This document shows, piece by piece, positions 32,979 to 59,358 of a stretch of DNA of 64,000 bases. The position numbers and the translations under genes were made by a program. The notes below the pieces were generated by a model. That model was not told the origin of the DNA, searched no databases, and saw nothing but the letters and a program-made list of their open reading frames with translations. Within the stretch, counting starts at the first letter, position 1. Each line of letters begins with the position of its first letter. Origin of the DNA: Streptomyces cinnabarinus (lineage in GTDB: Bacteria > Actinomycetota > Actinomycetes > Streptomycetales > Streptomycetaceae); contig NZ_CP114413.1 in NCBI RefSeq assembly GCF_027270315.1, positions 992,001 to 1,056,000 on the forward strand, in the 5' to 3' direction.

Positions 32979-34253
32979 TCAGTCGTCCTCGTCCTTGTCC
33001 CGCTCCTTCTCCCGCCTTTTCTCGTCCTTCTTCTCGTCGCCGTAGTCGCCGTCCTCGTTCTTCCCTCGGTCCTTCCCGTGGCGGCCGTCGTCCGAGGACG
33101 GGGTGGCGGAGGGCGTCGGAGGGTCGGTGGAGGGCTGTGCGGAGGTGGCTGCCGGGGGCAGGGGTGTGGTGCCCGGTGCGGCGTCGTCGCCGTCACCCGA
33201 GGACAGGGCCACGCCGATGGCCGCCGAGGCCGCGAAGACCAGAGCGCCGCCGAGCGCCAGCAGGACCTTCGGGGACACGCCGCGGCGCCGGGCGGCATGC
33301 GACCTGGTCGTGGTGGGCAGACCCTCCGTCCCGGGCAGAGCCTGCGTCCCGAGCGGCTGCACCGCCGGCAGCACGGCCGTCGCGGGGGCCTGATCGGGGA
33401 GGGGCAGGGGCGCGGGCACGCCGGTCGGTTCGGCCGGGTTCGCCAGCCACTCCGCGGCCTCCTCGGCGGTGGGCCGCAGTGCCGGGTCCTTGGCCAGCAG
33501 GCGCAGGACGTAGTCGCTGAGCGGGACCGGGATCTCGACGCGCAGGGCGGCGGGCGGCACGGGCGCGGCGTCGACATGCTGCTGGACCACGGACAGCGCG
33601 GTCGGGCCCAGGAAGGGAGGGCGGCCGGTGAGGAGTTCGTAGAGCACGCAGCCCAGCGAGTAGACGTCCGAGGCGGGCTGGGCGGGACGGCTCAGGGCGC
33701 GCTCGGGGGCCAGATACGCGGCGGAGCCGACGACCTTGCCGGTGCCGGTCAGGGCCATTGCGGCCTCGTGCGCGAACTTGGCGAGCCCGAAGTCGGTGAT
33801 CTTCGCGGTGCGTTCCGCGGTGAGCATCACATTGGCGGGCTTGATGTCCCGGTGGATCACGCCCTCGCGGTGTGCGGCGGCGAGCCCCGCGGCCATCTGC
33901 GCCGCGATACCGGCCGCCTCCCACGGGTGCAGGATGCCGCGCCCGGCGCGCTCCTGGGCCAGGCTCCAGCCCTCGACGAGTTCCATCACCAGGTGGAGCA
34001 TCCCGTCCCTGGCGCCGAAGTCGTAGACGGCGACCACGTTCGCGTGGTTGAGGCGGGCGGCGGTACGGCCCTCCATCCGAAAGCGCTCGGCCTCGGTCTC
34101 CCCGACCCGGTCGGGGACGTCGGTGTGGAGGAGCTTCACGGCGACCGGCCGGCCCAGGACCTGGTCGGTGGCCCGCCAGACCTCACCCATCGAACCGCGG
34201 CCCAGGGATTCGTCGAGCCGGTAGCGATCGGCGACGAGCACGTGCACATCCAT
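32979..34253 (-). CDS. Membrane-anchored Hanks-type Ser/Thr protein kinase
   Basis: 424 residues. The kinase domain covers about residues 9-265: glycine loop LGRGSMGEVW, lysine in PVAVKLL, catalytic HRDIKPANVML, DFGLAKF and the APE motif in YLAPERAL. A Pro/Ala-rich linker leads to one membrane helix (about residues 325-347, VLLALGGALVFAASAAIGVAL). The short extracellular tail is Pro/Thr/Ser-rich and then highly charged (Lys/Asp/Glu). There are no PASTA repeats, so the ligand is unclear. ATG 34253 was chosen over an upstream extension because MDVHVLVADRYRL matches the usual start. It diverges from the iron-box promoter of the ABC operon. Confidence 0.9.
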   Translation of the reverse strand: MDVHVLVADRYRLDESLGRGSMGEVWRATDQVLGRPVAVKLLHTDVPDRVGETEAERFRMEGRTAARLNHANVVAVYDFGARDGMLHLVMELVEGWSLAQERAGRGILHPWEAAGIAAQMAAGLAAAHREGVIHRDIKPANVMLTAERTAKITDFGLAKFAHEAAMALTGTGKVVGSAAYLAPERALSRPAQPASDVYSLGCVLYELLTGRPPFLGPTALSVVQQHVDAAPVPPAALRVEIPVPLSDYVLRLLAKDPALRPTAEEAAEWLANPAEPTGVPAPLPLPDQAPATAVLPAVQPLGTQALPGTEGLPTTTRSHAARRRGVSPKVLLALGGALVFAASAAIGVALSSGDGDDAAPGTTPLPPAATSAQPSTDPPTPSATPSSDDGRHGKDRGKNEDGDYGDEKKDEKRREKERDKDEDD

Positions 34254-34399
34254 CCTTACCCCGAGGCTTGTCACGGGTCCCACGGGAGCCGCCCTCGCAC
34301 GACCCATCAGATAGAGCGCGGAGCGTGCCACAGATGTCACACCGTGCGAGCCGAGGCATTCGATGACGCTCTGTCAAAGGGGTAGCCGCGACCGACAGA

Positions 34400-34418
34400 T
34401 ATAGTTAGCCTTACCTAA
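34400..34418 (+). promoter_or_regulatory. Iron box (DmdR/IdeR-type operator) before the ABC transporter operon
   Basis: On the minus strand the 19-mer reads TTAGGTAAGGCTAACTATA, about 14 of 19 matches to the palindromic consensus TTAGGTTAGGCTAACCTAA. It lies 48 bp upstream of the GTG at 34466 and 147 bp from the kinase start on the other strand. Repression by iron-loaded DmdR1 and release under iron limitation are expected. Confidence 0.78.
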
Positions 34419-34465
34419 GTTGTCGGCACGGCTTCAGGACGCTGTGGATCCGGTCCGGAGGATGC

Positions 34466-36157
34466 GTGAGGAAAGCGGACCCGCCGGGACGGGACGTCCT
34501 GCGGCGTGCGGTGGGCGGACAGCGCCGGGATGTCGCCGTCGGTGCGGTGCTGGGCATGGGCCACCAGACCGGCGAGGCGCTGGTGCCGGTCCTCATCGGA
34601 CTCGCGATCGAGCGCGGTGTCGTGGACGGCGACGCGGGCGCACTGGTGCGATGGCTCGTCGTGCTTGCCGTCGTCTACGTCGGGCTCTCCTACAGCTTCC
34701 GCTTCGCCGCCCGCGCCGGTGAGCGCGCCTCGGTGACCGCCGCGCACCGTCTCAGGATCCAGCTGGTGGACCGGGTCCTCGCGCCCGAGGGCGGGGCGGC
34801 CGAGGGACGGTTGCCCGGGGAGCTGGCCAACACCGCCACCGAGGACGCCAAGCGGGTCGGCGCCGTCACGATGGCCCTCGTCGTCGCGATCTCCGCCTCG
34901 ACCGGGCTCGCGGTCGGCGCTGTCGTGCTGTTACGGATGTCCGTGCCGCTCGGCCTCCTCGTCCTGTTGGGCACGCCGCTGCTGCTGTGGCTCGGGCATC
35001 TGCTGAGCAAGCCCCTGGAGCGGCGCAGCGAGACCGAACAGGAGCGGGCGGCCCAGGCGTCGGGCGTCGCCGCCGATCTGGTGGCCGGACTGCGGGTGCT
35101 CAAGGGCATCGGCGCCGAATCGGCCGCCGTCGCCCGCTACCGCCGGATCAGCCAGGACTCGCTCACCGCCACCCTGCGCGCGGCCCGCGCCGAGGCCTGG
35201 CAGAACGGCGTGGTGACCATGCTCACCGGCGCCTTCCTGGCGCTGGTCGCCCTGGTCGGCGGACGGCTCGCGGCGCGCGGGGACATCAGCCTCGGCGAGC
35301 TGGTCTCGGCGGTCGCGCTCGCCCTCTTCCTGATCGGACCGCTCTCCGAGTTCTCCTGGGTCAACGCGGAGTTGGCGCAGGGCCGGGCCTCGGCCGCGCG
35401 GATCGCGGACGTACTCCGCGCCGGACACGCCGTGACCCAGGGACCGGGCACGCTGAGCCGCGTCGAGGGAAGGCTGCGGCTGCGCGGCCTGTCGTACGGC
35501 TCCCTGCGCGGCGTGGACCTGGACGTCTCCCCCGGCGAGACGGTCGGCGTGGTCAGCGTCGACCCCGCCGACGCCTCCGCGCTGCTGCACTGTCTCGCCC
35601 GCCACGCCGACCCCGACGAAGGGGCCGTGGAGCTGGACGGGACCGAGCTGACCGAGCTGGGTCTGGCGGAGCTGCGGGCCGCGCTGCTGGTCGCCGAGCA
35701 TGACGCGGACCTGTTCGAGGGGACGCTGCGGGAGAACGTGATGGCCGCCGCCGGTCCGCGGGCGCCGGTCGAGGCGGCGATCACCTCCTCCGGCACCGAC
35801 GAGGTCGTGGGCACCCTGCCCGAGGGCGCCGACACCGTGGTCACCGCGCGAGGGCGGTCGCTGTCCGGGGGCCAGCGACAGCGGGTCGCGCTGGCCCGGG
35901 CGCTGGCCGCCGACGCCCCGGTCCTGGTCCTGCACGAGCCCGCGACCGCGGTGGACGCCGTCACCGAGGTGCGGATGGCGGACGGGCTGAAGGAGCTGCG
36001 CCGTGGTCGTACGACGGTGCTGGTGACCAACAGCCCCGCGCTGCTCGCCGTCACCGACCGGGTCGTGCTGCTCGACCGGGGCTCGGTCGTGGCGGCCGAC
36101 ACGCACGAGCGGCTCGTCCATCAACACGTCGTCTACCGTACGGCGGTGCTGGCATGA
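34466..36157 (+). CDS. Siderophore ABC transporter, exporter-fold half-transporter with degenerate ATP site
   Basis: 563 residues: an N-terminal membrane domain with about six helices, then a nucleotide-binding domain. The NBD keeps the signature SLSGGQRQRVALARAL near residue 466, but the Walker A position reads GETVGVVSVDPADASALLH (no GxxGxGKS). Walker B is VLVLHEPAT, with His for Asp. Its partner downstream has the opposite defects, so the two should form an asymmetric heterodimer. The likely role is siderophore export, or import in the manner of mycobacterial IrtAB. GTG 34466 has GGAG 5 nt upstream. Codon 156 is TTA. The stop overlaps the next gene by 4 bp. Confidence 0.85.
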   Translation: MRKADPPGRDVLRRAVGGQRRDVAVGAVLGMGHQTGEALVPVLIGLAIERGVVDGDAGALVRWLVVLAVVYVGLSYSFRFAARAGERASVTAAHRLRIQLVDRVLAPEGGAAEGRLPGELANTATEDAKRVGAVTMALVVAISASTGLAVGAVVLLRMSVPLGLLVLLGTPLLLWLGHLLSKPLERRSETEQERAAQASGVAADLVAGLRVLKGIGAESAAVARYRRISQDSLTATLRAARAEAWQNGVVTMLTGAFLALVALVGGRLAARGDISLGELVSAVALALFLIGPLSEFSWVNAELAQGRASAARIADVLRAGHAVTQGPGTLSRVEGRLRLRGLSYGSLRGVDLDVSPGETVGVVSVDPADASALLHCLARHADPDEGAVELDGTELTELGLAELRAALLVAEHDADLFEGTLRENVMAAAGPRAPVEAAITSSGTDEVVGTLPEGADTVVTARGRSLSGGQRQRVALARALAADAPVLVLHEPATAVDAVTEVRMADGLKELRRGRTTVLVTNSPALLAVTDRVVLLDRGSVVAADTHERLVHQHVVYRTAVLA

Positions 36158-37929
36158 GCGAGTCCGGCCACCTGCTGCCCGTCGCGACCCCCGCCCGCAC
36201 CCGTGCGGCCATCGCCGAACTGCTGCGTCCGCAGCGGAGGCTGGCCCTCACCGCGTTCGCCGTGATGGTCGGATCCACCGCCGTCGCACTGCTCACCCAG
36301 CCGCTGCTGGGGCGGATCGTGGACCTGGCCGCCGACCGCGGGTCCGTCGACGCCATCACCACCACGGCGGCGTTGCTGGTGGCCGTCGCCGTCGCCCAGG
36401 GCCTCTCCGCCGGGTTCGGCCTGTCGCTGATCTCCCGGCTGGGCGAGACCACGCTGGCCCGGCTGCGCGAGAAGTTCGTCGAACGGGCCCTCGGGCTGCC
36501 GCTGGAGCGGGTGGAGCGGGCCGGTGCCGGAGATCTGACCGCCCGGGTCACCGCCGATGTGTCCCTGGTCGCCGAGGCGGTGCGCAACGCCCTGCCGGAG
36601 CTGGCCCGTTCGCTGCTGACCATCTTCCTCACGCTCGGCGCGATGGCCCTGCTGGACTGGCGGTTCCTGCTCGCCGCGCTGCTCGCGGTGCCGGTGCAGG
36701 TGGCGACCGCCCGCTGGTACGTGGCCCGTGCGGTGCCGCTGTACGCCGAGCAGCGGGTGGCCGCGGGTGCCCAGCAGCAGCAGCTTCTGGACACCGTCGC
36801 GGGACGCGCCACTGTGCGGGCGTTCCGGCTGGAGCGGGAGCACGGCGAGCGGGTGGCGCAGCGGTCCTCGTCAGTGGTGGCGCTGACCATGCGCGGGGTC
36901 CGGCTGGTGCTGGGCTTCTACAGCCGCCTGCACATCGCCGAGTACCTCGGGCTCGCCGCCGTCCTGCTCACGGGGTACTGGCTGGTGCGCCAGGGCTCGG
37001 CGTCCGTGGGCACGGCGACCGCCGCCGCCCTGTACTTCCACAGTCTGTTCACCCCGGTCAACGCCGCCCTGGTCCTCCTCGACGACGCCCAGTCGGCGAC
37101 CGCGGGTCTGGCGCGCCTGGTCGGCGTCACCGACCAGGCGGCCGCGGCGCAGACGGCCCACGCGGCGGGCACGGGCCGGTTCGAGGTCACCGTGCGCGGG
37201 CTTCGGCACGCCTACCGGCCCGGCCATCCCGTGCTGCACGACATCGACCTGACGATCCACCACGGCGAGCGGGTGGCCCTGGTCGGCGCCAGCGGGGCCG
37301 GGAAGACGACCCTGGCCCGGCTCGTCGCGGGCATCCAGCCGCCCACCGCCGGAACCGTGCTGGTCGACGGCATCCCGCCGACCGAGCTGAGCGGGGCGGC
37401 CGCACGCCGCACGGTGGCCCTGGTCACCCAGGAGACCCATGTCTTCGCCGGCCCGCTCGCCGACGACCTCCGGCTGGCCAAGCCCGACGCCACCGACGAC
37501 GAACTGCGCGCCGCGCTCGACCGTGTCGACGCGCTGGCCTGGGCCGAAGCGCTGCCCGACGGACTGGCCACGGTCGTCGGCGACGGCGGCCACCGGCTCA
37601 CCGGCGACCGGACCCAGGCCCTCGCGCTGGCCCGGCTGATCCTCGCCGACCCACCCCTGGTGATCCTCGACGAGGCCACCGCCGAGGCGGGCAGCGCGGG
37701 GGCACGCGCGCTGGAGAAGGCGGTCGCCCGCGCGGTGGACGGCCGTACCGCGCTGATCGTGGCGCACCGGCTCAGCCAGGCGGCGACCGCCGACCGGATC
37801 GTCGTCATGGACGCCGGGCGTGTCGTCGAGACCGGCACGCACGACGAACTGCGGGCCGCCGGCGGACGGTACGCCGCCCTCTGGGCGGCCTGGTCGGACA
37901 CCAGAGACACCCAGGACACCGGCTCCTAG
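36154..37929 (+). CDS. Siderophore ABC transporter, exporter-fold half-transporter with intact Walker motifs
   Basis: 591 residues: six-helix membrane domain (about 20-310) then an NBD. Walker A is VGASGAGKTTLARL near residue 378, Walker B LVILDEATAE near 503 and the H-loop LIVAHRLSQ near 535. The signature is not LSGGQ but HRLTGDRTQALALARL, so it cannot complete the partner's site. It forms the single working ATP site with the upstream subunit's LSGGQ. The ATG at 36154 overlaps the upstream stop. The binding-lipoprotein gene follows after 55 bp. Genes of this type pair with coelichelin-like clusters (cchG/cchI position). Confidence 0.87.
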   Translation: MSESGHLLPVATPARTRAAIAELLRPQRRLALTAFAVMVGSTAVALLTQPLLGRIVDLAADRGSVDAITTTAALLVAVAVAQGLSAGFGLSLISRLGETTLARLREKFVERALGLPLERVERAGAGDLTARVTADVSLVAEAVRNALPELARSLLTIFLTLGAMALLDWRFLLAALLAVPVQVATARWYVARAVPLYAEQRVAAGAQQQQLLDTVAGRATVRAFRLEREHGERVAQRSSSVVALTMRGVRLVLGFYSRLHIAEYLGLAAVLLTGYWLVRQGSASVGTATAAALYFHSLFTPVNAALVLLDDAQSATAGLARLVGVTDQAAAAQTAHAAGTGRFEVTVRGLRHAYRPGHPVLHDIDLTIHHGERVALVGASGAGKTTLARLVAGIQPPTAGTVLVDGIPPTELSGAAARRTVALVTQETHVFAGPLADDLRLAKPDATDDELRAALDRVDALAWAEALPDGLATVVGDGGHRLTGDRTQALALARLILADPPLVILDEATAEAGSAGARALEKAVARAVDGRTALIVAHRLSQAATADRIVVMDAGRVVETGTHDELRAAGGRYAALWAAWSDTRDTQDTGS

Positions 37930-37984
37930 ATCACGGCCGTTCCACGCACCCCGCTCCACAGGACACCGAACCGAAGGATCAGCG

Positions 37985-39055
37985 ATGTTCCGCTCCCGCA
38001 GAGCTCCACGGCTCGCCGCCGCGCTCGCCTCCTCCCTCCTGCTCCTCACCGCCGCCACGGCCTGCGGTGACGACGACTCGGACTCCGGTACGCCGGAATC
38101 CGACCCGAAGGCGAGCGGCTCCGGCGCCACCGCCTTCCCGGTCACCCTCGCCCACAAGTACGGCAGTACGACGATCGAGGCCGAGCCGAAGCGGATCGTC
38201 ACCGTGGGTCTCACCGACCAGGACTCGGTCCTCGCCCTCGGCTCGGTCCCGGTCGGCACCACGGAGTGGCTCGGTGGCTACCAGGGCGCCGTCGGCCCGT
38301 GGGCCGAGGACAAGCTGGCCGGGGCCGAGGCCCCGACGGTGCTCAAGGACACCGGCACCGGACCGCAGGTGGAGAAGATCGCCGCGCTCAAGCCGGACCT
38401 GATCCTGGCCGTGTACGGCGGGCTCACCAAGGAGCAGTACGAGTCGCTGTCGAAGTTCGCCCCCGTGGTCGCGCAGCCCAAGGAGTACAACGACTACGGC
38501 GTGCCCTGGCAGGAGCAGACGGCGACGATCGGCAAGGCGCTGGGCAAGCCGGACGAGGCCACGGCCGCGGTCAAGGAGACCGAGGAGGCCATCGCGGCGG
38601 CGGTGAAGGAGCATCCCGAGTTCGCGGGGAAGACGGCCGTGATGGCCACCCCGTACGAGGGCATGTTCGTCTTCGGCAGCCAGGACCCGCGTTCGCATCT
38701 CCTCACCGACCTCGGCTTCGAGCTGCCGAAGGACCTGGACAAGGCGATCGGTGACCAGTTCGGCGCGAACATCAGCAAGGAGCGCACCGATCTGCTGGAC
38801 CAGGACGCGCTGGTGTGGCAGGTCGGCGATGTCGTCAAGGACGCCGACAAGCTGCACAAGGACGCCTCGTACAAGGACCTGAAGGTGGTCGGCGAGGGCC
38901 GCGAGGTGTACGTCAACGAGACCAGTGACTACGGCAACGCGCTGTCCATGGGCACGGTCCTGAGCCTGCCGTACGTCGTCGAGCGGCTGGTGCCGCAGCT
39001 GGCGGCGGCCGTCGACGGCAAGGCGGACACGAAGGTGGAGCAGCCCGCGTCCTGA
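37985..39055 (+). CDS. Ferric-siderophore-binding lipoprotein (periplasmic-binding-protein class III)
   Basis: 356 residues. The signal peptide ends in a lipobox-like sequence (LLLLTAATAC) with Cys near residue 22, followed by an acidic linker (GDDDSDSG). The FhuD/FepB-like body has KRIVTVGLTDQDSVLALG near residue 65, KIAALKPDLILAVYGGL near 130 and a long inter-lobe helix typical of the class. It would capture the iron-loaded hydroxamate for the FecCD-type permeases encoded beyond the NRPS. ATG 37985 has AAGGA 6 nt upstream; the frame extends upstream but overlaps the ABC gene. A strong hairpin follows the stop. Confidence 0.9.
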   Translation: MFRSRRAPRLAAALASSLLLLTAATACGDDDSDSGTPESDPKASGSGATAFPVTLAHKYGSTTIEAEPKRIVTVGLTDQDSVLALGSVPVGTTEWLGGYQGAVGPWAEDKLAGAEAPTVLKDTGTGPQVEKIAALKPDLILAVYGGLTKEQYESLSKFAPVVAQPKEYNDYGVPWQEQTATIGKALGKPDEATAAVKETEEAIAAAVKEHPEFAGKTAVMATPYEGMFVFGSQDPRSHLLTDLGFELPKDLDKAIGDQFGANISKERTDLLDQDALVWQVGDVVKDADKLHKDASYKDLKVVGEGREVYVNETSDYGNALSMGTVLSLPYVVERLVPQLAAAVDGKADTKVEQPAS

Positions 39056-39061
39056 CGCGGG

Positions 39062-39109
39062 GAGCACGGGAAGGGGGGCGGCCGGACGGCCGCCCCCCTT
39101 CCCGTGCTC
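39062..39109. terminator. Perfect bidirectional terminator hairpin
   Basis: Two 22-bp arms (39062-39083 and 39088-39109) are exact complements around a 4-nt loop GGAC. The hairpin fills the gap between the convergent stops of the binding-lipoprotein gene and mbtH. It should end both transcripts and insulate the two halves of the locus. Confidence 0.9.
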
Positions 39110-39111
39110 GG

Positions 39112-39321
39112 TCAGTTGTCCATGGCCTCGGCCAGGCTGCGGGGCCGCATGTCGGTCCAGTGGGTCTCGACGTACTCCAGGCAGGACTGCCGCGCCGCCG
39201 GGCCGTGGACCACCCGCCAGCCGGCCGGGACGTCGGCGAAGTCCGGCCAGAGGCTGTGCTGGTTCTCGTCGTTGACGAGCACCAGGTAGACGCCCTCGGG
39301 GTCCTCGAACGGGTTGCTCAT
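39112..39321 (-). CDS. mbtH: MbtH-like protein
   Basis: 69 residues with the full family pattern: NDENQHSLWP near residue 17, ADVPAGWRVVHGPA near 28, and ETHWTDMRPRSL near 52, including the three conserved tryptophans. MbtH proteins bind adenylation domains and are needed for their folding or activity. It lies 29 bp downstream of the NRPS stop, so it is the last gene of that message. GAGGAG precedes the ATG. It presumably serves several of the five A domains. Confidence 0.94.
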   Translation of the reverse strand: MSNPFEDPEGVYLVLVNDENQHSLWPDFADVPAGWRVVHGPAARQSCLEYVETHWTDMRPRSLAEAMDN

Positions 39322-39350
39322 GCTGTTCCTCTCCTCACGGCTTCACGGCT

Positions 39351-58010
<18,660 letters not shown>

Positions 58011-58067
58011 AGCAGCGCGTCCTCCCCAGGGGTCGTTCCCGGCCTGGGCCGGGGATCGGCGCCATAG

Positions 58068-58086
58068 TAAGGTAAGGGTTACCTAA
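58068..58086 (-). promoter_or_regulatory. Iron box before the NRPS gene
   Basis: The 19-mer TAAGGTAAGGGTTACCTAA matches TTAGGTTAGGCTAACCTAA at 15 of 19 positions and is nearly palindromic. It is 58 bp from the NRPS GTG (58010), where a repressor would block the promoter. A separate box serves the divergent permease gene. Confidence 0.82.
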
Positions 58087-58157
58087 TTAATAGGCCGCAC
58101 ACAGATTTGTCCAAGGGCATGGGACGATGGCCGAACTCGGCCTAAAGTCCGTCCAGT

Positions 58158-58176
58158 TAAGGCAAGGCTGACCGAA
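58158..58176 (+). promoter_or_regulatory. Iron box before the siderophore permease operon
   Basis: TAAGGCAAGGCTGACCGAA matches the DmdR/IdeR consensus at about 14 of 19 positions, weaker than the other three but with the AGGCT-ACC core. It ends about 5-10 bp before the possible starts of the permease gene (58181 or 58187). Confidence 0.6.
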
Positions 58177-58180
58177 GGAA

Positions 58181-59227
58181 GTGACGTTGGGGACCTCGGC
58201 GGTCCGGGCGGCAAAAGGCCCCCGCGCGGTACTCCTGCTCGCGCTCTCGGGCGCGGCACTGCTGGTCCTGTGCGGCCTGTCGATGACGTACGGCGCGCTC
58301 GGCGTCCCCCTCGACCAGGTCTGGCACACCCTCCTCGGCGATGCGCCCAACTCCCGTATCGACAACGTGATCTGGTCGGTACGACTGCCCCGTACCGCCC
58401 TCGGTCTCGCCACCGGCGCCGCGCTCGGCCTCTCGGGCGCGCTGATGCAGGCGCTGACCCGCAATCCGCTGGCCGACCCCGGCATCCTCGGCGTGAGCGC
58501 GGGCGCCGCCTTCGCCGTCGTGGTGTCCGTCGGGGTCCTCGGCATCGGCTCGGTGTACGGCTTCATCTGGTTCGCGTTCGCCGGGGCGATGGCCGCCAGC
58601 GTGCTGGTCTATCTGCTGGGCGGACTCGGACGTTCGGGCTCGACCCCGGTGAAGCTGGCGCTGGCCGGTGTCGCGGTCACCTCGCTGCTGTTCTCGCTGA
58701 CCAGTGCCATCGCACTGACCGACCCGGACGCCCTGAACCGCTACCGGTTCTGGTCGGCGGGCTCTCTGGCCAACCAGAGCGAGGAAGTCCTGCTGCGCGT
58801 CCTGCCGTTCCTCGGGGTCGGCGCCGTACTCGCCCTGGCCTGCGCGCCCGCCCTCAACCGCCTCGCGCTCGGCGACGACGTCGCCCGGTCGCTCGGGCTC
58901 CGGGTCGGCGTGGTCCGGGTCCAGGGCGTGCTGGCCGTCACCCTGCTCACCGGCGGCGCCGTCGCCGTCATCGGGCCGGTCGTCTTCGTCGGCCTGGTCG
59001 TGCCGCACATCGCCCGCGTGCTCGCGCAGTACGCCGGGATCGGCCCGGACCACCGCTGGCTGCTGCCGCTCTCGGCCGTCCTCGCGCCCTGTCTGCTGCT
59101 GGCCGCCGACATCGCCGGACGGCTGATCGCCAAGCCGGTCGAGATCCAGGCCGGCATCCTGGTCGCCTTCCTCGGCGGCCCGTTCTTCATCGCCCTGGTG
59201 CGCCGCCGACGACTCGCGGAGCTGTGA
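58181..59227 (+). CDS. Ferric-siderophore ABC permease, FecCD family (first subunit)
   Basis: 348 residues with about nine or ten membrane helices. The FecCD signature regions are visible: RLPRTALGLATGAALGLSGALMQALTRNPLADPGILGVSAGA near residue 70 (read in shorter blocks, RLPRTALGL then LTRNPLADPGILG), GDDVARSLGLRVGVVR near 230, and GPVVFVGLVVPHIAR near 265. It forms half of the import channel with the permease at 59336. GTG 58181 gives the longest form, but TTG 58187 has better spacing from GAAGGA. A 33-codon open frame separates it from the second permease gene. Confidence 0.9.
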   Translation: MTLGTSAVRAAKGPRAVLLLALSGAALLVLCGLSMTYGALGVPLDQVWHTLLGDAPNSRIDNVIWSVRLPRTALGLATGAALGLSGALMQALTRNPLADPGILGVSAGAAFAVVVSVGVLGIGSVYGFIWFAFAGAMAASVLVYLLGGLGRSGSTPVKLALAGVAVTSLLFSLTSAIALTDPDALNRYRFWSAGSLANQSEEVLLRVLPFLGVGAVLALACAPALNRLALGDDVARSLGLRVGVVRVQGVLAVTLLTGGAVAVIGPVVFVGLVVPHIARVLAQYAGIGPDHRWLLPLSAVLAPCLLLAADIAGRLIAKPVEIQAGILVAFLGGPFFIALVRRRRLAEL

Positions 59228-59358
59228 GCCATGCCGACCGACCTCGCGCCTCCGCCGCGCCCGTACGCCGCCTCCGGTTCGCGGAACGGGCACGCCGTGA
59301 AGCACAGCGCCCCCGGCTCGCGGAGTTGGTGACCCATGACCGCCGACCTCGCCCCCGC
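59213..59358 (+). repeat. Imperfect direct repeat spanning the permease stop/start junction
   Basis: A block of about 44 bp at 59213-59256 (CTCGCGGAGCTGTGAGCC then ATG...GACCTCGC) recurs at 59317-59358 (CTCGCGGAGTTGGTGACCC then ATG...GACCTCGC) with roughly 80% identity by eye. Each copy holds a stop codon, a start codon and the first five or six codons of a frame. Confidence 0.55.
59231..59332 (+). CDS. Possible 33-residue small ORF between the two permease genes
   Basis: An ATG three bases after the first permease stop opens a frame of 33 codons starting MPTDLAPPPRPY and ending in GSRSW. Its start copies that of the next permease (MTADLAPAPGPE), and the DNA around both starts is an imperfect direct repeat. 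It has no membrane segment or known domain. It may be a leader that couples translation of the two permeases, or simply the relic of a local duplication. Confidence 0.3.
   Translation: MPTDLAPPPRPYAASGSRNGHAVKHSAPGSRSW

Noticed and set aside
58181..58186. Treating GTG 58181 as the certain start of the first permease
   Set aside because: GAAGGA lies only about one base upstream. TTG 58187 in the same frame has normal spacing, so the start is left open within two codons.
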